Shown: positions 37,679 through 49,179 of the stretch, one piece after another
Position numbering within the stretch: position 1 is the stretch's first letter
Layout: every line of letters begins with the position of its first letter
Assembly (NCBI GenBank): GCA_002105175.1
Contig: MCGE01000026.1
Location: 493,115 to 557,114, forward strand
Reading direction: 5' to 3'
Origin: Absidia repens
Taxonomy: Eukaryota; Mucoromycota; Mucoromycetes; Mucorales; Cunninghamellaceae
DNA length: 64,000 bases
Position numbers and translations under genes: made by a program
Notes under the pieces: generated by a model
What the model saw: only the letters and a program-made list of their open reading frames with translations
The model's database searches: none
What the model was told of the DNA's origin: nothing

Positions 37679-38470
37679 ATGCCGTCTAGGCTACCTTATT
37701 ATCTAGGATTTGAAGGTAAGTACTTGTAAATGCAGACAAAAACGAAGCCTAAATGACCAGTGCTTTATGTTTTAGATCTATCCGAACACGTACAAATTAC
37801 GAAACATCCTTCCTTCGATGCCTTTGTTGGAATAAATGTTGTCAACCTTAGTAAATGGTCCTTGAACATATTTGCTCGAATTGACAAGGAACTATTTCAT
37901 GTTTAATCGGTAAGATATATAAAGATACTCAAGTTCTAAAGCCTCATATAAGATCGACGTAAGTGCTGGCTTGGTTTCTAACACTTGCTTTTTAATAGAT
38001 CCTTAAAAATGAACACCGATTATTGGGGCCGATTTCAAGGATCAAGGAAAGCTTGACACGACGGATGCATCATATACAGCAAATAGTTTGACATTTTTGG
38101 GAAAATACAGTGACGAGGCAATGGAAATTTTATTGGGGAATATTAGCGAATCATCTGGAACAGGAAAGAAACGACGGCAATCTCTAGATGAAGACGATAC
38201 TATGCAATGCTCGGACGGTAATGGTTTGAAGCGGCATCAAGTGAAGAAGGAGGTACCTCAGCTACAGCAGCAACAGGAATATTGTGAACGCCTGGATGAC
38301 AAACTGGTAAGTAGTCTTGTCCTTCGTTTATGAAGAAAAGCATTCGTCCTCTCTTTCTATATATATACATACAAGCGAAGTAAGCAATGAAACCACTCAT
38401 CACAGAATCTTCAGGACACCACCAAGACAAGGTCAAGACGATTGATTGTGCTCATTCCATCATTCCCTTC
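37679..38470 (+). pseudogene. Unresolved or broken multi-exon gene
   Basis: A good first intron (37716-37775) joins MPSRLPYYLGFE to DLSEHVQITKHPSFDAF, INVVNLSKWSLNIFARIDK and LFHV, then a TAA at 37904. A GTAAGA donor follows the stop directly. Downstream, 38,020-38,309 is open in a different frame (GADFKDQGKLDTTDASYTAN, then KYSDEAMEILLGNISES, KKRRQSLDEDD) with a GTAAGT donor at 38310 and an AG acceptor at 38406 leading to NLQDTTKTRSRRL. Either a frameshift or stop mutation broke the gene, or an intron between 37,900 and 38,040 is not recognisable to me. I do not recognise the family; the charged, basic C-terminal part suggests a nuclear protein. Confidence 0.45.
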
Positions 38471-39223
38471 CCCCCCCAAATTATATATATATATTCCTTA
38501 TTACATTTACCATTGTTTATATCATCGTTACCCTTCAGTTTTTATATCAATTCACCAATTAGTTTTTTATTATTGAAATCTCTTTGAATAAATCTTTTTT
38601 TTTCACTTATTGTCAATGCTGTGTTACCCGTCTTCCTTTTTTGTTAGATGGCATCGATATGATAATATATACGAGTGACCTTGTGCCTTTTCGCCCCACT
38701 TAGATTTACTCCAGTTTTCAAACAACGTAATCCACGTTTTGTATTCTATCATATTCATCCTTCCCCTAAAAATATCCCAGTCCCACCCACTTATCCCTTC
38801 ATTTTTGTCAGAACTGAATAAATTTTGTATTTCATGACACTCCTGTATCATCGTATTTATAGTGTGAAAAAATATATAACCTTTTGAATATATTCATCAA
38901 ATTTGTCGTCTGCTCACAAACCGAAGAGAGCAACGCTGTTTTATTGAAGACACAATATAAATGATACTAAACTACCATGATATAACTATATAATATATGA
39001 GATGTGGACTACGATAATCAAAAACAAATGTGGAGTGTGCTTATCAATAAAATAAAATAAAGACAATATATTTTCAAAATGCGTGATACCATGATTTTAT
39101 TTTCAAGAGTAGTAAAAAAAAAAGATTGATAATATACTACTTTAATGCTTCTTGGACTAAAAAATAAAATAAAAATAAAAACCAGCAGAGTCAGTATTGT
39201 ACTCATTTTCCCTATCAGTATCA

Positions 39224-40051
39224 TCATCGTTTCTTTTTTTTCTCTTTTACCTTAATCTTCTTGACGTAGAATTCAAGTTCCTTGCCTTCGAGAATGTAAC
39301 CATCACAGCGACCAGATTGACCAGGGCGAGAGGCGATGATAGCATAAAGACGACCAGCAGCAAATTGATCATCCAAAAGAGGATCAACGGGGGCAGTGGC
39401 TTGACGAGCAGCGATCTTCTTTTGGACAGAGTTGGACTTCTTGTCGGCAGCATGTTCGACTTCTTCAGTCTTGGCAGCAGTAGACTTCTTCTTACCCAAA
39501 ACTTGAGCATAGTGAGCTTCGTACCATTGACGGAAAGGAGTAGCATCGATTTGAATAACAGCGCCCTTGACAAGAGTGTTGGTTCGGACCAATTCGTTGT
39601 TGGAAGCGTTGTACACCACAGTCAAAACACGGGTCTTGCGAGAGACACCTTCGGAACCCCAGGAGAAGTTACCGGCTTCAAGACGGAGAGCACGTTGTTT
39701 GTAGTTACCACCGCGAACACGAACCAAATGGATACGCTTGGCGCCCAACTTGGTGTTGGCAGATTGACGACCTAATTCGAACCTAACGAAGAATAAAAAC
39801 TGGGTCAGTTTTATTTGAATGTAGATACAAAATATTACAATAGGAGTACTTACTTTCTCTTCTTTCTGTATTGAGAACGTCTGGCACCGGTGGCGCTGCG
39901 CTTGTGGCGAGAATCACGACTGATACCTAATGAGCGACAAAGCGAAGAATAATAAAGAAAGAAATGAATACATGATGATAATGATGGTAATGGATGGATG
40001 GGTGGATGGATGGATGAATGAATATTATTTGAAGGTGTGGATACATACCAT
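39224..40051 (-). CDS. RPS8: 40S ribosomal protein eS8
   Basis: Exon 3 (39782-39224) and exon 2 (39926-39854) encode [70 protein letters not shown] and [15 protein letters not shown], ending in a Lys-rich tail. This is near-identical in layout to yeast Rps8, a component of the small ribosomal subunit. The start is awkward: the ATG at 40051 is followed by GTATGT, but that donor gives a one-base frame error with the exon 2 acceptor. A second GT four bases later restores frame and gives MVCISRD instead of the usual MGISRD (7-nt exon 1, 212 residues). Short introns at the 5' end are typical of fungal ribosomal protein genes. It is divergent from SNRNP40. Confidence 0.95.
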
Positions 40052-40427
40052 AGTAAATTGAAAAGGAAGAATCAAAAAAGTAGAATCGCAAAAATATCAA
40101 TTTACCTTCAGAGCTTCCATCGGGACTTGAATGTCAATCCTTCGGTCCGGCTTTTGTAATCACTTTCAACTTCATTGCAGTATTGCTTGAGCTACAGTGG
40201 TATAACGACAGTGACATATGTCTATTTTATAATATACTACATTATGGTACTTACATATGAATTGTTTTATGACAAAATAAACATGCTCTTTTATACGCTC
40301 CAAGTGTTACGCTAGATCAACAAGCAAAAAAGTAAATGGTCCACCGAATTTAAACGCCGTCTCGTGACTTGAGACGCAAGAATTTCCCTCTACTTTTTCC
40401 TCTTTACTTTACCATTATTTGCCTTTC

Positions 40428-41965
40428 ATGTCGATAGAAAAAAGAAAAGACGACTCTTCAGTCAATGGTGCTTTAGTAAAAAGGGCGAGGGGTGAAAATA
40501 CGGACGACTCTTCTGCGTTGATCACCTTGTCATCAGAACGAACGGGAACCAAAAATGCTGTTGTTGGAACGGTAATGACCTCTACTTTATGTGTTTGCCT
40601 TGATATGAACTCGTACTGATACTTGATTACTATTTTCTATAGATAAAACGAACTTCTGGGTTACAAGCTCCAGTCATGCAACTTACTGGTCATGAGGTAA
40701 TATTAAGTTACGACGCACGATTGGATTTGTACTGACTGCTTCCTTGGTTTTTACTATTAGGGTGAAGTGTACAGTGCGAAATTTGATCCCTCTGGACAAC
40801 ATATTGCCTCTGCATCATATGATAGAAGAATTTGTAAGTATGAGCATCCCCTCTCACATTCCTATCCTATATATCAATTATACAGTCTTCTAACACTTCT
40901 TCTATCCAAAAACTAGTACTCTGGAATACATACGGCGATTGTGAAAATTATGGGGTTCTAAAAGGTCATACAAATGCAGTCATGGAAGTGCACTGGTCTC
41001 GGGATTCGAGGTAAGAAGGAATAAGCTATCCTGCATTGTTTGAATATACCGTTTAACATACTTGTTGTGGTGGGGTTTTATAGTCAACTGTATAGCTGTT
41101 CTGCCGATAAAACAGTCTGTATATGGGACGCTGTCAATGGGGAACGGACACGAAGGTGGAAGGGGCACAATGGAGTAGTCAATAGTTGTCAAGTTGCTCG
41201 TCGAGGACCTGAAATGATCGTCTCAGGAAGTGATGATGGATGTGTGAAACTATGGGATAGTCGTGAAAAATATGCCACACAAACACTGGAGAGCAAGTAT
41301 CAAGTGACTAGCGTATGCTATAGTGACGCAGGTGATATGGTTTACTCTGGTGGTATCGACAATGAAATCAAGGTAAACGAAATATAGCAACGTCAAGTAT
41401 ATATTACCTTTGTGTCCATTAAATATTATCGTGTGTGCTATTTTTCTTTTTTTTAGGTATGGGATCTTCGAAAAAGAGAAATTCTTTATACCCTCGCTGG
41501 CCATCTTGACACAATCACCGGACTGTCATTAAGTCCTGATGGTGATCATCTTCTTTCCAATTCTATGGATAATACTGGTAAGTTCCCTCCCCTTTCACAA
41601 AAAAAAAAAAAGATAGTTTTGAATGAGACCTAACCTTTTCTTTTTAATTGACAGTACAAATGTGGGATATCAAACCATTCGCAGCTGCTGGACGATATAT
41701 CAAAGTATTTGAAGGTGCTCCTCATGGGTTTGAAAAGAATCTAATTCGCCCAACTTGGTCAACAGATGGAACTCAAATAGCTTGTGGCTCTGCGGATCGG
41801 TCTGTAGTTATTTGGGAAGTGTCAACTGGCAAGATTTTATACAAACTACCTGGTCATAAGGGTTGTGTTAATGATGTGGATTGGCATCCGAAGGAACCTA
41901 TTGTGATGACAGCCTCGACTGACAAGAGTATCTTTTTGGGTGAAGTCAAAGCTACTGGTTATTGA
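40428..41965 (+). CDS. SNRNP40: U5 snRNP 40-kDa WD40 protein
   Basis: Seven exons (40428-40571, 40643-40696, 40761-40833, 40917-41010, 41084-41372, 41457-41577, 41655-41965) give 361 residues, close to the 357 of human SNRNP40. After a short charged N-terminus come seven WD40 blades, among them LTGHEGEVYSAKFDPSGQHI, HTNAVMEVHWSRDS, YSCSADKTVCIWD, VSGSDDGCVKLWDSR, YSGGIDNEIKVWDLRK, LSNSMDNTVQMWDIKPF and HKGCVNDVDWHPKEPI. The blade sequences follow SNRNP40/Spf38 closely. The protein is a U5 snRNP and activated-spliceosome subunit. This fits a genome in which nearly every gene has several introns. Confidence 0.95.
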
Positions 41966-42095
41966 TAGATTAGTTTTTTTTTATATTAGTATTAGCATCA
42001 GCATTAGTATTATTCTTGGGGGAAGTTTATCGAATAAATCGGTGATGCTTTTGATGTTTTTACGAAATATGCACGCCTTGTCTTGTCCTTTTTTA

Positions 42096-42097
<2 letters not shown>

Positions 42098-42128
<31 letters not shown>
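42098..42128. repeat. Poly(T) run of 31
   Basis: Uninterrupted T tract in the 3' flank of SNRNP40, after a run of ATTAGT repeats. Confidence 0.9.
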
Positions 42129-42130
<2 letters not shown>

Positions 42131-42288
42131 CTTGTGATAATGTCGAAATCTTATAGATTCAGCCATGCTTCTACAGCAGGAAATATGAATATTCTATTTA
42201 TTTATTTGAGAGTGATATTAACTTAGAAAAAGGATGACAAAGGAAAAAATGATACTTAGAATGTCAGGGTTTGCTGATACTTGAATAA

Positions 42289-42552
42289 ATGTCAAAAATT
42301 TGTAATATTAATATAAAGACTTCCCCATCAGTGGGTGATGCAGTTCAATATGAATGTACACAAACCATTAGTTGCCCACTCTCCACCCTTTTAAAAAATT
42401 GCAGTGTGATCTTTGATGAAATTAGAAAACCCGTTGGCGTCAATTTTAGAGCAGGAATATGGACGTCTTTGATTTCAAATGACTTGAGACTGCCAATCGG
42501 TCAGCCGGTCTCTAGGGGAGAAGTTGTCATCATGGATGAACAAGGAAGATAG
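42289..42552 (+). CDS. Hypothetical 87-residue protein
   Basis: An ATG-started frame with ordinary composition (ending LISNDLRLPIGQPVSRGEVV then IMDEQGR). No signal peptide, no introns and no recognised family. It lies 320 bp after SNRNP40 and just before a dispersed repeat, so it could be an exon remnant or chance. Confidence 0.25.
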   Translation: MSKICNINIKTSPSVGDAVQYECTQTISCPLSTLLKNCSVIFDEIRKPVGVNFRAGIWTSLISNDLRLPIGQPVSRGEVVIMDEQGR

Positions 42553-42599
42553 TATTTATAGGATATTAATAAAAACAACTACAATAGCGCTATTGAATA

Positions 42600-43250
42600 A
42601 TATCAAAATGACCTGGGGATGGTTAATAAAAAGGTATATTTTATTGAGGCATACTGATCAATACTAAAATTAAATATGAGGGGTACATTGTATCAAAGAA
42701 ATCTACTGACGGTAGCAGGAGTGGGGGGGGGACCAATATGAGTTTAGAAGGATGGTCAAACATAACTTATGGAAGACTGTAAAATGGGGAGCCTAATATA
42801 CTATACTACAGAAGTCATGCGAAAGGGTCATGGGATCTCTTTTACTAAATCTTAACAACATTCTATACTAAACCAAACGGGGTGATGGTAATAGAATAAG
42901 GATTTACTACACAAGAAATAAAGAGAGACCTCTGAGACAATTTTCATTAAAGCAATTAAAAATAGACATATTTTATTCATATATAGGTACAAACAGTGGA
43001 CAAACTAATACTAATCTAAGCTAATGGAGATTCCAAAAAGCCAACTAATGGTGCCAGCAGATCGTAGATTCAAAATGAAAGGGTCTCCCATGCATTTTGT
43101 AATCCCTGAGCTGAAAACCTTTCTAAACTAGTTTTGACACAAAATCTAAGTCCAGCATAATTCCATAAAGTCTTCAATTGTAAAGGAAAAAACAAAGGAA
43201 AGAAAAAGAGAGAGAGAGGGGGAGTAAATAAATATTCATGAGGGAGGGGT
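42600..43250 (-). repeat. Dispersed GGGGAAACCC-core repeat, copy 7, long
   Basis: Core near 43071-43089 with a one-base deletion. Tail and subrepeats match the copies at 11,990 and 33,480. The following 43,250-44,140 stretch has no supported gene. Confidence 0.78.
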
Positions 43251-44169
43251 GTGAATTGTCTCTTTTTAGTCTGTCGTTTGGATTTGGTTGTGAATACTTG
43301 TATCATATTTTTACAAATGCCCCTGGTTCAGATTCTATCCAATTGATTCAGTATCATATGTCCAATATTTTATTGAGGCTACCATTGATGTTTTATAAAA
43401 AAAAAAAAGTGAGAGGGAAGAAAGAGTTTTTATTGACTAAAAAAATCTCAACGAGTTTTGTAGATGTCCGCACGATTGTTTTTGGTGTAGGGTGAACAAA
43501 GCAATCAGGAAAGAAATGCAGGGAGGCGAATAATGCAACCATCCTTAAATTTTTGATTTCATTGGCATACACAAAATAGAAATATAAAAGAGATATAAAT
43601 TATTGAATATTTGAGTAAATGGATGTTTTTATTTTCAAAGGCTATTAAGTGAAGGTACGCGAAGGACTGTACTGCATATGCATTTAAGCAATCAATTCGG
43701 TCGCTAGATTTATTATTTCTTGAGGGATACAAATATGGTATTCGGACCTTTTTTCATTTTCCATTTTGTGACAATCAACACAGTATATAATTTTATTAAG
43801 TTGATAGCACACTTCCGAAGAGAGTATCATAACCGCCAGCATTTAACATGGATGGCATGGTTGCTCTTTGTTCTTGTGATGCCTTTGCAGACAAGAAGGA
43901 ACAAATTAGGTCAAGGTCAGTGAGCGTCTTTACTGTACTGTAATGTATTGTACAGTAGAGTAATTTGGCACTTATGGTAGAATGACATTGCTTATCATCT
44001 TTGAATGGACTGTTCCACCAAAACGCTCCAGGCTCACCTTGAATTATAGATGTCATGGTGCTGTCATTTACAATATACACTGTTAGTTATTATAGATTAT
44101 ATGATATCGGCATCTGAACAAAATATACTTTACCTTTCTTTCCATTAATATTTCTTATGTCTGTCGCAT

Positions 44170-44515
44170 CATTAAAAATGATAACATGAAAATAAAATTA
44201 AAAATCTGTTCCTGAAAAAATCCGTGAATAAATAAATTGAAATCCCAAATAGGAACAAAGCAAAATGAAAAAAATAATCACACAACAATTGTGATGAAAG
44301 AAAGAAATCAATGATTCACTTCATGAAACCATTAGATCTCATAAAATAGAAGAAAATAAAATAAAATACTCTTGCAATGATATCAATCATATTATTACAT
44401 ACCTAACATTAGACCATCATACGATTATGACAAAGATGATGATGATAAATATAATAATAACAATAAACCCATGTACTATCTATTTTCAATGAAACATAAG
44501 ATATATTATCGTATA
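44170..44515 (+). repeat. Direct repeat D1, first copy
   Basis: Matches 46,968-47,285: shared landmarks are AAAATCTGTTCCTGAA, ACAATTGTGATGAAAG or CAATATTGTGATGGAAG, ACTTCATGAAACCATTAG, and AACAATAAACCCATGTA. Marks the approximate left edge of the repeat-only region. Confidence 0.8.
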
Positions 44516-44814
44516 GACTATTCTACAGACTTGATTCAGCGTTTTTCACTTACCGTTACATATAGTAACAGCCAAGAACCTCCTTTTTTCCCACGTAGTA
44601 TTAGTTTTAGTTTTCCATATTTATCTATCAATATATTTCACTATACCTCAATTGCATAAACAAGAACTAATTGCCTCAATAGATACAGTGTGATTGCGTA
44701 TGTTTCATGATTTTTGTTTCTCTGTGCATTTTTTTTTTTTACTCATTGCGTATGTTTGATGATTTTTTATTTCTCTGTGTCCTCCCTTTCTTTTTTTTCA
44801 ATAGACAAACCCTG

Positions 44815-45690
44815 TCAAAGAATCTGGAGGTGCGTCAACCCATCTGGAGCTCCTCAGATAGCCGCCGGGGGCTCGTGCAATATTTTCTTCTTCGCTTTAT
44901 ATAAAACGAACCACGAAACCCTTCGACTTCAAATTTTCCATGCATCTTTAGAAATATTATACAATCATTTTTTCCCGCCAAACCCACCATCCAGGTCTCA
45001 TACAATTAATTGTAGAATGCTCTCAATATCCCCCCTGACTCACCCCAAAAGTGCCCGCCACGCCGCTAAAAATTCAATAAATCTGGAATATCTCGACCGT
45101 GGAGCTTGCCAAAAGTATTAATATCGCTATAGGCTTTTCAAACCAATAAAAGAATAATATGTAGAATAGTCTACCGCAATAGAATAGTATGTAAAATAGC
45201 CTGTCACAGTAGTATAGTTTTGCCATCCATTGTTCATTGCAAAATAAAAAAGCTTTTATTGAATAATGATACGTAGTCAATACTATGCTAAAAGGAAAGA
45301 AGATGTAAAAATAGGGGGCCGCTAATAGTAGTTGAGAGAGGTGCTAATCTAGATGAATGGTGTAGAAGAGGGAGCGATGTACAATAAAAAAGGGATTTCT
45401 AAAAAGGATCTCCAAACTTCTAATGAAGTTTAAACACACATCATTAAAGCAAATACACAAATTTTCAAACCAAAACATGTTGTTTCTCAATCAAAAACAA
45501 GTTTTATTGATGCAAATTCCAAGTTTTATTGAAGCAGACATGTTTTATTGAAGAAAAGAGACATACTAAGCTAATCAAGACATTGCCCAAGACCCTAGAA
45601 TCAAAATGAAAGGGTTTCCCCATGCAGCTTGCAATCCCTTTTCTGAAACACTTCTAAACTAGTCCTAACGGAAAGCCAAAGCCACCAGCT
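44815..45690 (-). repeat. Subtelomeric mosaic unit, minus orientation
   Basis: Inverted relative to 47,730-48,500. Order on the minus strand: GATTAGCTTAG, core at 45602-45621 and pyrimidine tract on the right; TTCAATAAAAGC, GACTACGTATCATTATT and TTGCAATGAACAATGG in the middle; then ATTAATTGTATGAGA and CGTTTTATATAAAGCGAAG on the left. Confidence 0.75.
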
Positions 45691-46049
45691 CCACAATGAG
45701 CCAAAAACCGTGATGAAAAAATAATTTTTTATTAAAAAAAAAAAAAAAAGAAAGAAAGAAAAAGAGAGAGAGAGAGAGAATGGGCGATGCCGGTAGAAAA
45801 ATAATTCAGGCGGACCGGGCTTTGATTTTCAATCCTGTTACAAAAAAATCTGGAGGGCTGCAACAAACAAAAACAAAGTCGGGAAAGCTTACAGCCATAA
45901 AAACAAGCTTCTATGCTTCAGTATCGTTTACAACATTATAGCATGTATAAGCATTTACTGTACTAAATTGGTTTGGAAAATAGATCACTACAATAGGGAT
46001 AGACTACCAAACAAGAATAGTAAGTAGATTAGACTACCACAGTATACAG

Positions 46050-46343
46050 TGTAATATTTGATAAAATAGAAGACGTTATAAAAATAAGTGATATAACAGA
46101 TATGGTTTTTATTGAATAAAATGAGGAAGGGTTTTTATAATAAAATGGGAAAAAGAAGGCTGTGCTAGTTGTGGCTGTGGATATGGTCGAAGAATGGTAA
46201 TTTGAGGCTATGGGAAGTTGTTTATCTGTAGATATAAGTGTATATGCCTAAGTAGTGGATACCCGAGGCTGTGTCTTATACCTGTATAGGAATGACAAGT
46301 TGATAGTGTGGGAAATGATTAGTGACAGATGACAAATACGACA
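46050..46343 (+). mobile_element. Solo LTR, B-related, 294 bp
   Basis: Starts TGTAATATTTG and ends AATACGACA. Perfect 5-bp target duplication TACAG at 46045-46049 and 46344-46348. Internal landmarks AATAAGTGAT, ATATGGTTTTTATTGAATAAAATG and TTTTTATAATAAAATG are shared with the 325-bp family. No coding sequence. Confidence 0.85.
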
Positions 46344-46967
46344 TACAGTATTAGCATGTACATTAGAATGCAGATTAGTCTATCACAGTAGAATAGCTTT
46401 GTCACCCATTGTTCATTACAAAATAAAAAAACTTTTATTAAATCATCATAGTCAAGATTATACTAAAGGAAAGAAATCTAAGAGCTAGTCTACAAGAAAA
46501 AGGGATCTCCAAAAAGGATCTGCAAACTTCAAATGACCCTTTGAACGCACATCATTGAGGCAAACATAAGGATCTGCAAACTTCTAATGACCTTGAATAC
46601 ACCCATCTACAACTGCTAATCAACTTTAAACACATCTTACTGTAAATACCCCACCGACTTGTACTAGCCCAGCTTTATACCATCAAGCAGTACAACCCCC
46701 TATGACGAATATTCGTCCAGCCGCTTTGCCCAAGATCAACTCCTGTCTGTTGTATACCAACACATTCACCTATCATTCTATCTACTATATATCTTTTCAT
46801 ATATATATATATATATATATTCATATTTATCCATACACTTATTTTATATACCTTAGTTCATGCATATACGATCATTCCATAATACGTAATTCAGACCCCA
46901 AATCACCCACTACACAAATTCCTCTCATATCCATCACCCCTATTTTTACATACCCACTGTCGCATCA

Positions 46968-47285
46968 TGAAAAATGATGGCATAAAAATAAAATCTGTTC
47001 CTGAAGAAATTGAAATTCCGATTAGGAACACTGCATGATAAAAATAAATAATCACGCAATATTGTGATGGAAGAAAAGAAAACAATGATTCACTTCACGA
47101 AATCATTAGGTCCCATAAAATAGAATAAAAGAAAATAAAATACCCTTGCAATAACATCAATCATATCATCATACACTTAATATCAGAACATCATACGATT
47201 ATAATAAAGAATGATGATCATGATAAAAAATAATAATAACAATAAACCCATGTAATATCTATTTCCAATGAAACATAAGATATAG
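46968..47285 (+). repeat. Direct repeat D1, second copy
   Basis: Partner of 44,170-44,515 with about 85-90% visible similarity by eye. Confidence 0.8.
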
Positions 47286-47419
47286 TATATAAAGAGTGAC
47301 ATTTTTTATTAATAAAACCATATACAAGAATCTCACTTAATTCTACCTGTCCCACTTTTTATTTTTTTATTTTTTTCTTTATATACGCCATTTTACACCC
47401 ACATGCCATCACATCAGTA

Positions 47420-47719
47420 TAAATAAGACAATACATTTGAATAGAAATAAAGAATCATCCAAAAGTTTCACAATACTTGATAACAAGTCCTATTCTATTC
47501 AATAATACAACACATAATACACTATTTTATTCCCTCACCTCGAACTCTACCAATAATCCATTATCATCTACAATAATCTATCATCATAGAAATTTATTAT
47601 TCCAACATCCGCTTCCCCTAGCTTTTACTATAAAAACCCACTGTCATTTTATTCAATAAAAAACCATATCAATTGTATCACTTATTTTCACTCTTGTCTT
47701 TTTATATACAACCATTTCA
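47420..47719 (-). mobile_element. Probable LTR remnant, B-related
   Basis: On the minus strand it begins TGAAATGGTTGTATATAAAAAG and continues with GACAAGAGTGAAAATAAGTG and ATACAATTGATATGG, as in the 325-bp LTR family. I cannot fix the other end or find a target duplication. Confidence 0.5.
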
Positions 47720-47729
47720 GGTGTAAACT

Positions 47730-48530
47730 TTAGAGCTTTCTGAAATTAATTGTATGAGAGATGGGTGGTTGGCTTGGTGACAATAATGATTGTATAATGT
47801 TTCTGAAGATGCATGGAAAATTTGAAGTTGAACGGTCTCGTAGTTCGTTTTATATAAAGCGAAGAAGAAAATATTGCACGTTAACTCGATTTTGCAGGCT
47901 GTAAAGCCAGATGGGTTTAAATTCAACCGCCGCCGCCGGCAGCCTGGATTGTTGATCGAGAAAAAAAAATGCGAGCGCACATCCAAAAAAAAAAGACAAG
48001 TCAACGGGAATGAGCCAACATCTGTTCACTGTTTTTGGCTCATTGTGGACCTGGTGGTTTTGGATTTCTGTTTAGAAATAGTTTAGAAGGGTTTTAGAAA
48101 AGGGATTTCAAGAAGCATGGGGAAACCCTTTCATTTTGATTCGAGAATCTTGGGGAAATGTCTTGATTAGCTTAGTACATGTAGATGTCTCTTTTCTTCA
48201 ATAAAACATATCTCTGCTTCCTTAAACCTTGTCTTTGTTTGAAATAAATGTTTGTTTAAGCTTCATTAGAAGTTTGGAGATCGCCATTTATAGAGATCCC
48301 ATTTAGAAATCCCTTTTTTATCGTACATCGTACATCGTTCCTTCTTCTACACCATTCATCTAGATTAGCACCTCTCTCAACTACTATTAGCGGCCCCCCT
48401 ATTTCTACATCTTCTTTCCTTTTAGTATAGTATTGACTACGTATCATTATTCAATAAAAGCTTTTTTATTTTGCAATGAACAATGGAATGGCAAAGCTAT
48501 TCTACTGTGACAGGCTATTGTACATACTAT
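47730..48530 (+). repeat. Subtelomeric mosaic unit, plus copy 1
   Basis: Nearly identical to 49,180-49,980. Landmarks: ATTAATTGTATGA, CGTTTATATAAAG, the GC-rich TTCAACCGCCGCCGCCGGCAG, GGCTCATTGTGGACCTGGTGG, core at 48119-48138, TTCAATAAAACATATCTCTGC, and GACTACGTATCATTATTCAA. Confidence 0.85.
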
Positions 48531-48689
48531 TCTACTGTGATAGGCTATTCTATTGCGGTAAACTGTCTGTGTTTGATGGGGTTTTTTTATTATTGGTTCG
48601 GGAAGCCTATAGCAGGTATTACTACATTTGGAAGGCCCTCCCAGCGCTTTTTTAGCGGATTTCTATGTTTTTTTTAGCGGTATGGAGGG

Positions 48690-48983
48690 TGTTGTATTTG
48701 TGATACCCAAATCTATTTCCCATCTTCCACATCTTTATTTATTTATACCCGCTCCGCATTTCTTTCACTTTGACATTTTGACAGGTACTACCCTATACCT
48801 TATTTTATTCATACTTCATCACCTGCTAAATTACTTCCCCAACATCACTTCAGATTATCCCAATTTGTAACCATTTCACTATGACTCACTTAGCTATAGA
48901 AAAAGATATAAATATGACATGTTTGAATATTAAATAAAAAGAGTAACCAATTGTATCACTTATTTACCTTTGCGTTTATTTCA
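48690..48983 (+). mobile_element. Solo LTR family A, copy 1 (294 bp)
   Basis: TGTTGTATTTG...GTTTATTTCA with a perfect 5-bp target duplication GAGGG at 48685-48689 and 48984-48988. Contains CACTATGACTCACTTAGC and an ATTAAATAAAAAGAG polyadenylation-like site. Non-coding. Confidence 0.92.
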
Positions 48984-49179
48984 GAGGGGTATTTCTGTGT
49001 GTGTATGGGGATATTGGATGGGGGGGAAATGGTATGAGTAGAAGGAGTACAGTATGTGACTAGAAAGCGGATCCAAGCAAACGTGGATGTCCAAATATGT
49101 GTGTGGTTGAATGGTGGGCAATAATGTAGAGGCGGTTATTATGGCTGTAGGCTTTAGCTGCGAGCTTATAGGCGTAAAC

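Noticed and set aside
43796..44080. 94-codon minus-strand frame containing ASQEQRATMPSMLNAGGYD
   Set aside because: An intron-like segment (GTGAGC...CTGCAAAG) can be drawn, but no upstream exon keeps frame and no family is recognised.
47420..47719. Full solo LTR with target duplication
   Set aside because: The TGAAATGG end is clear, but the other end and a matching 5-bp duplication could not be found, so it is listed only as a remnant.
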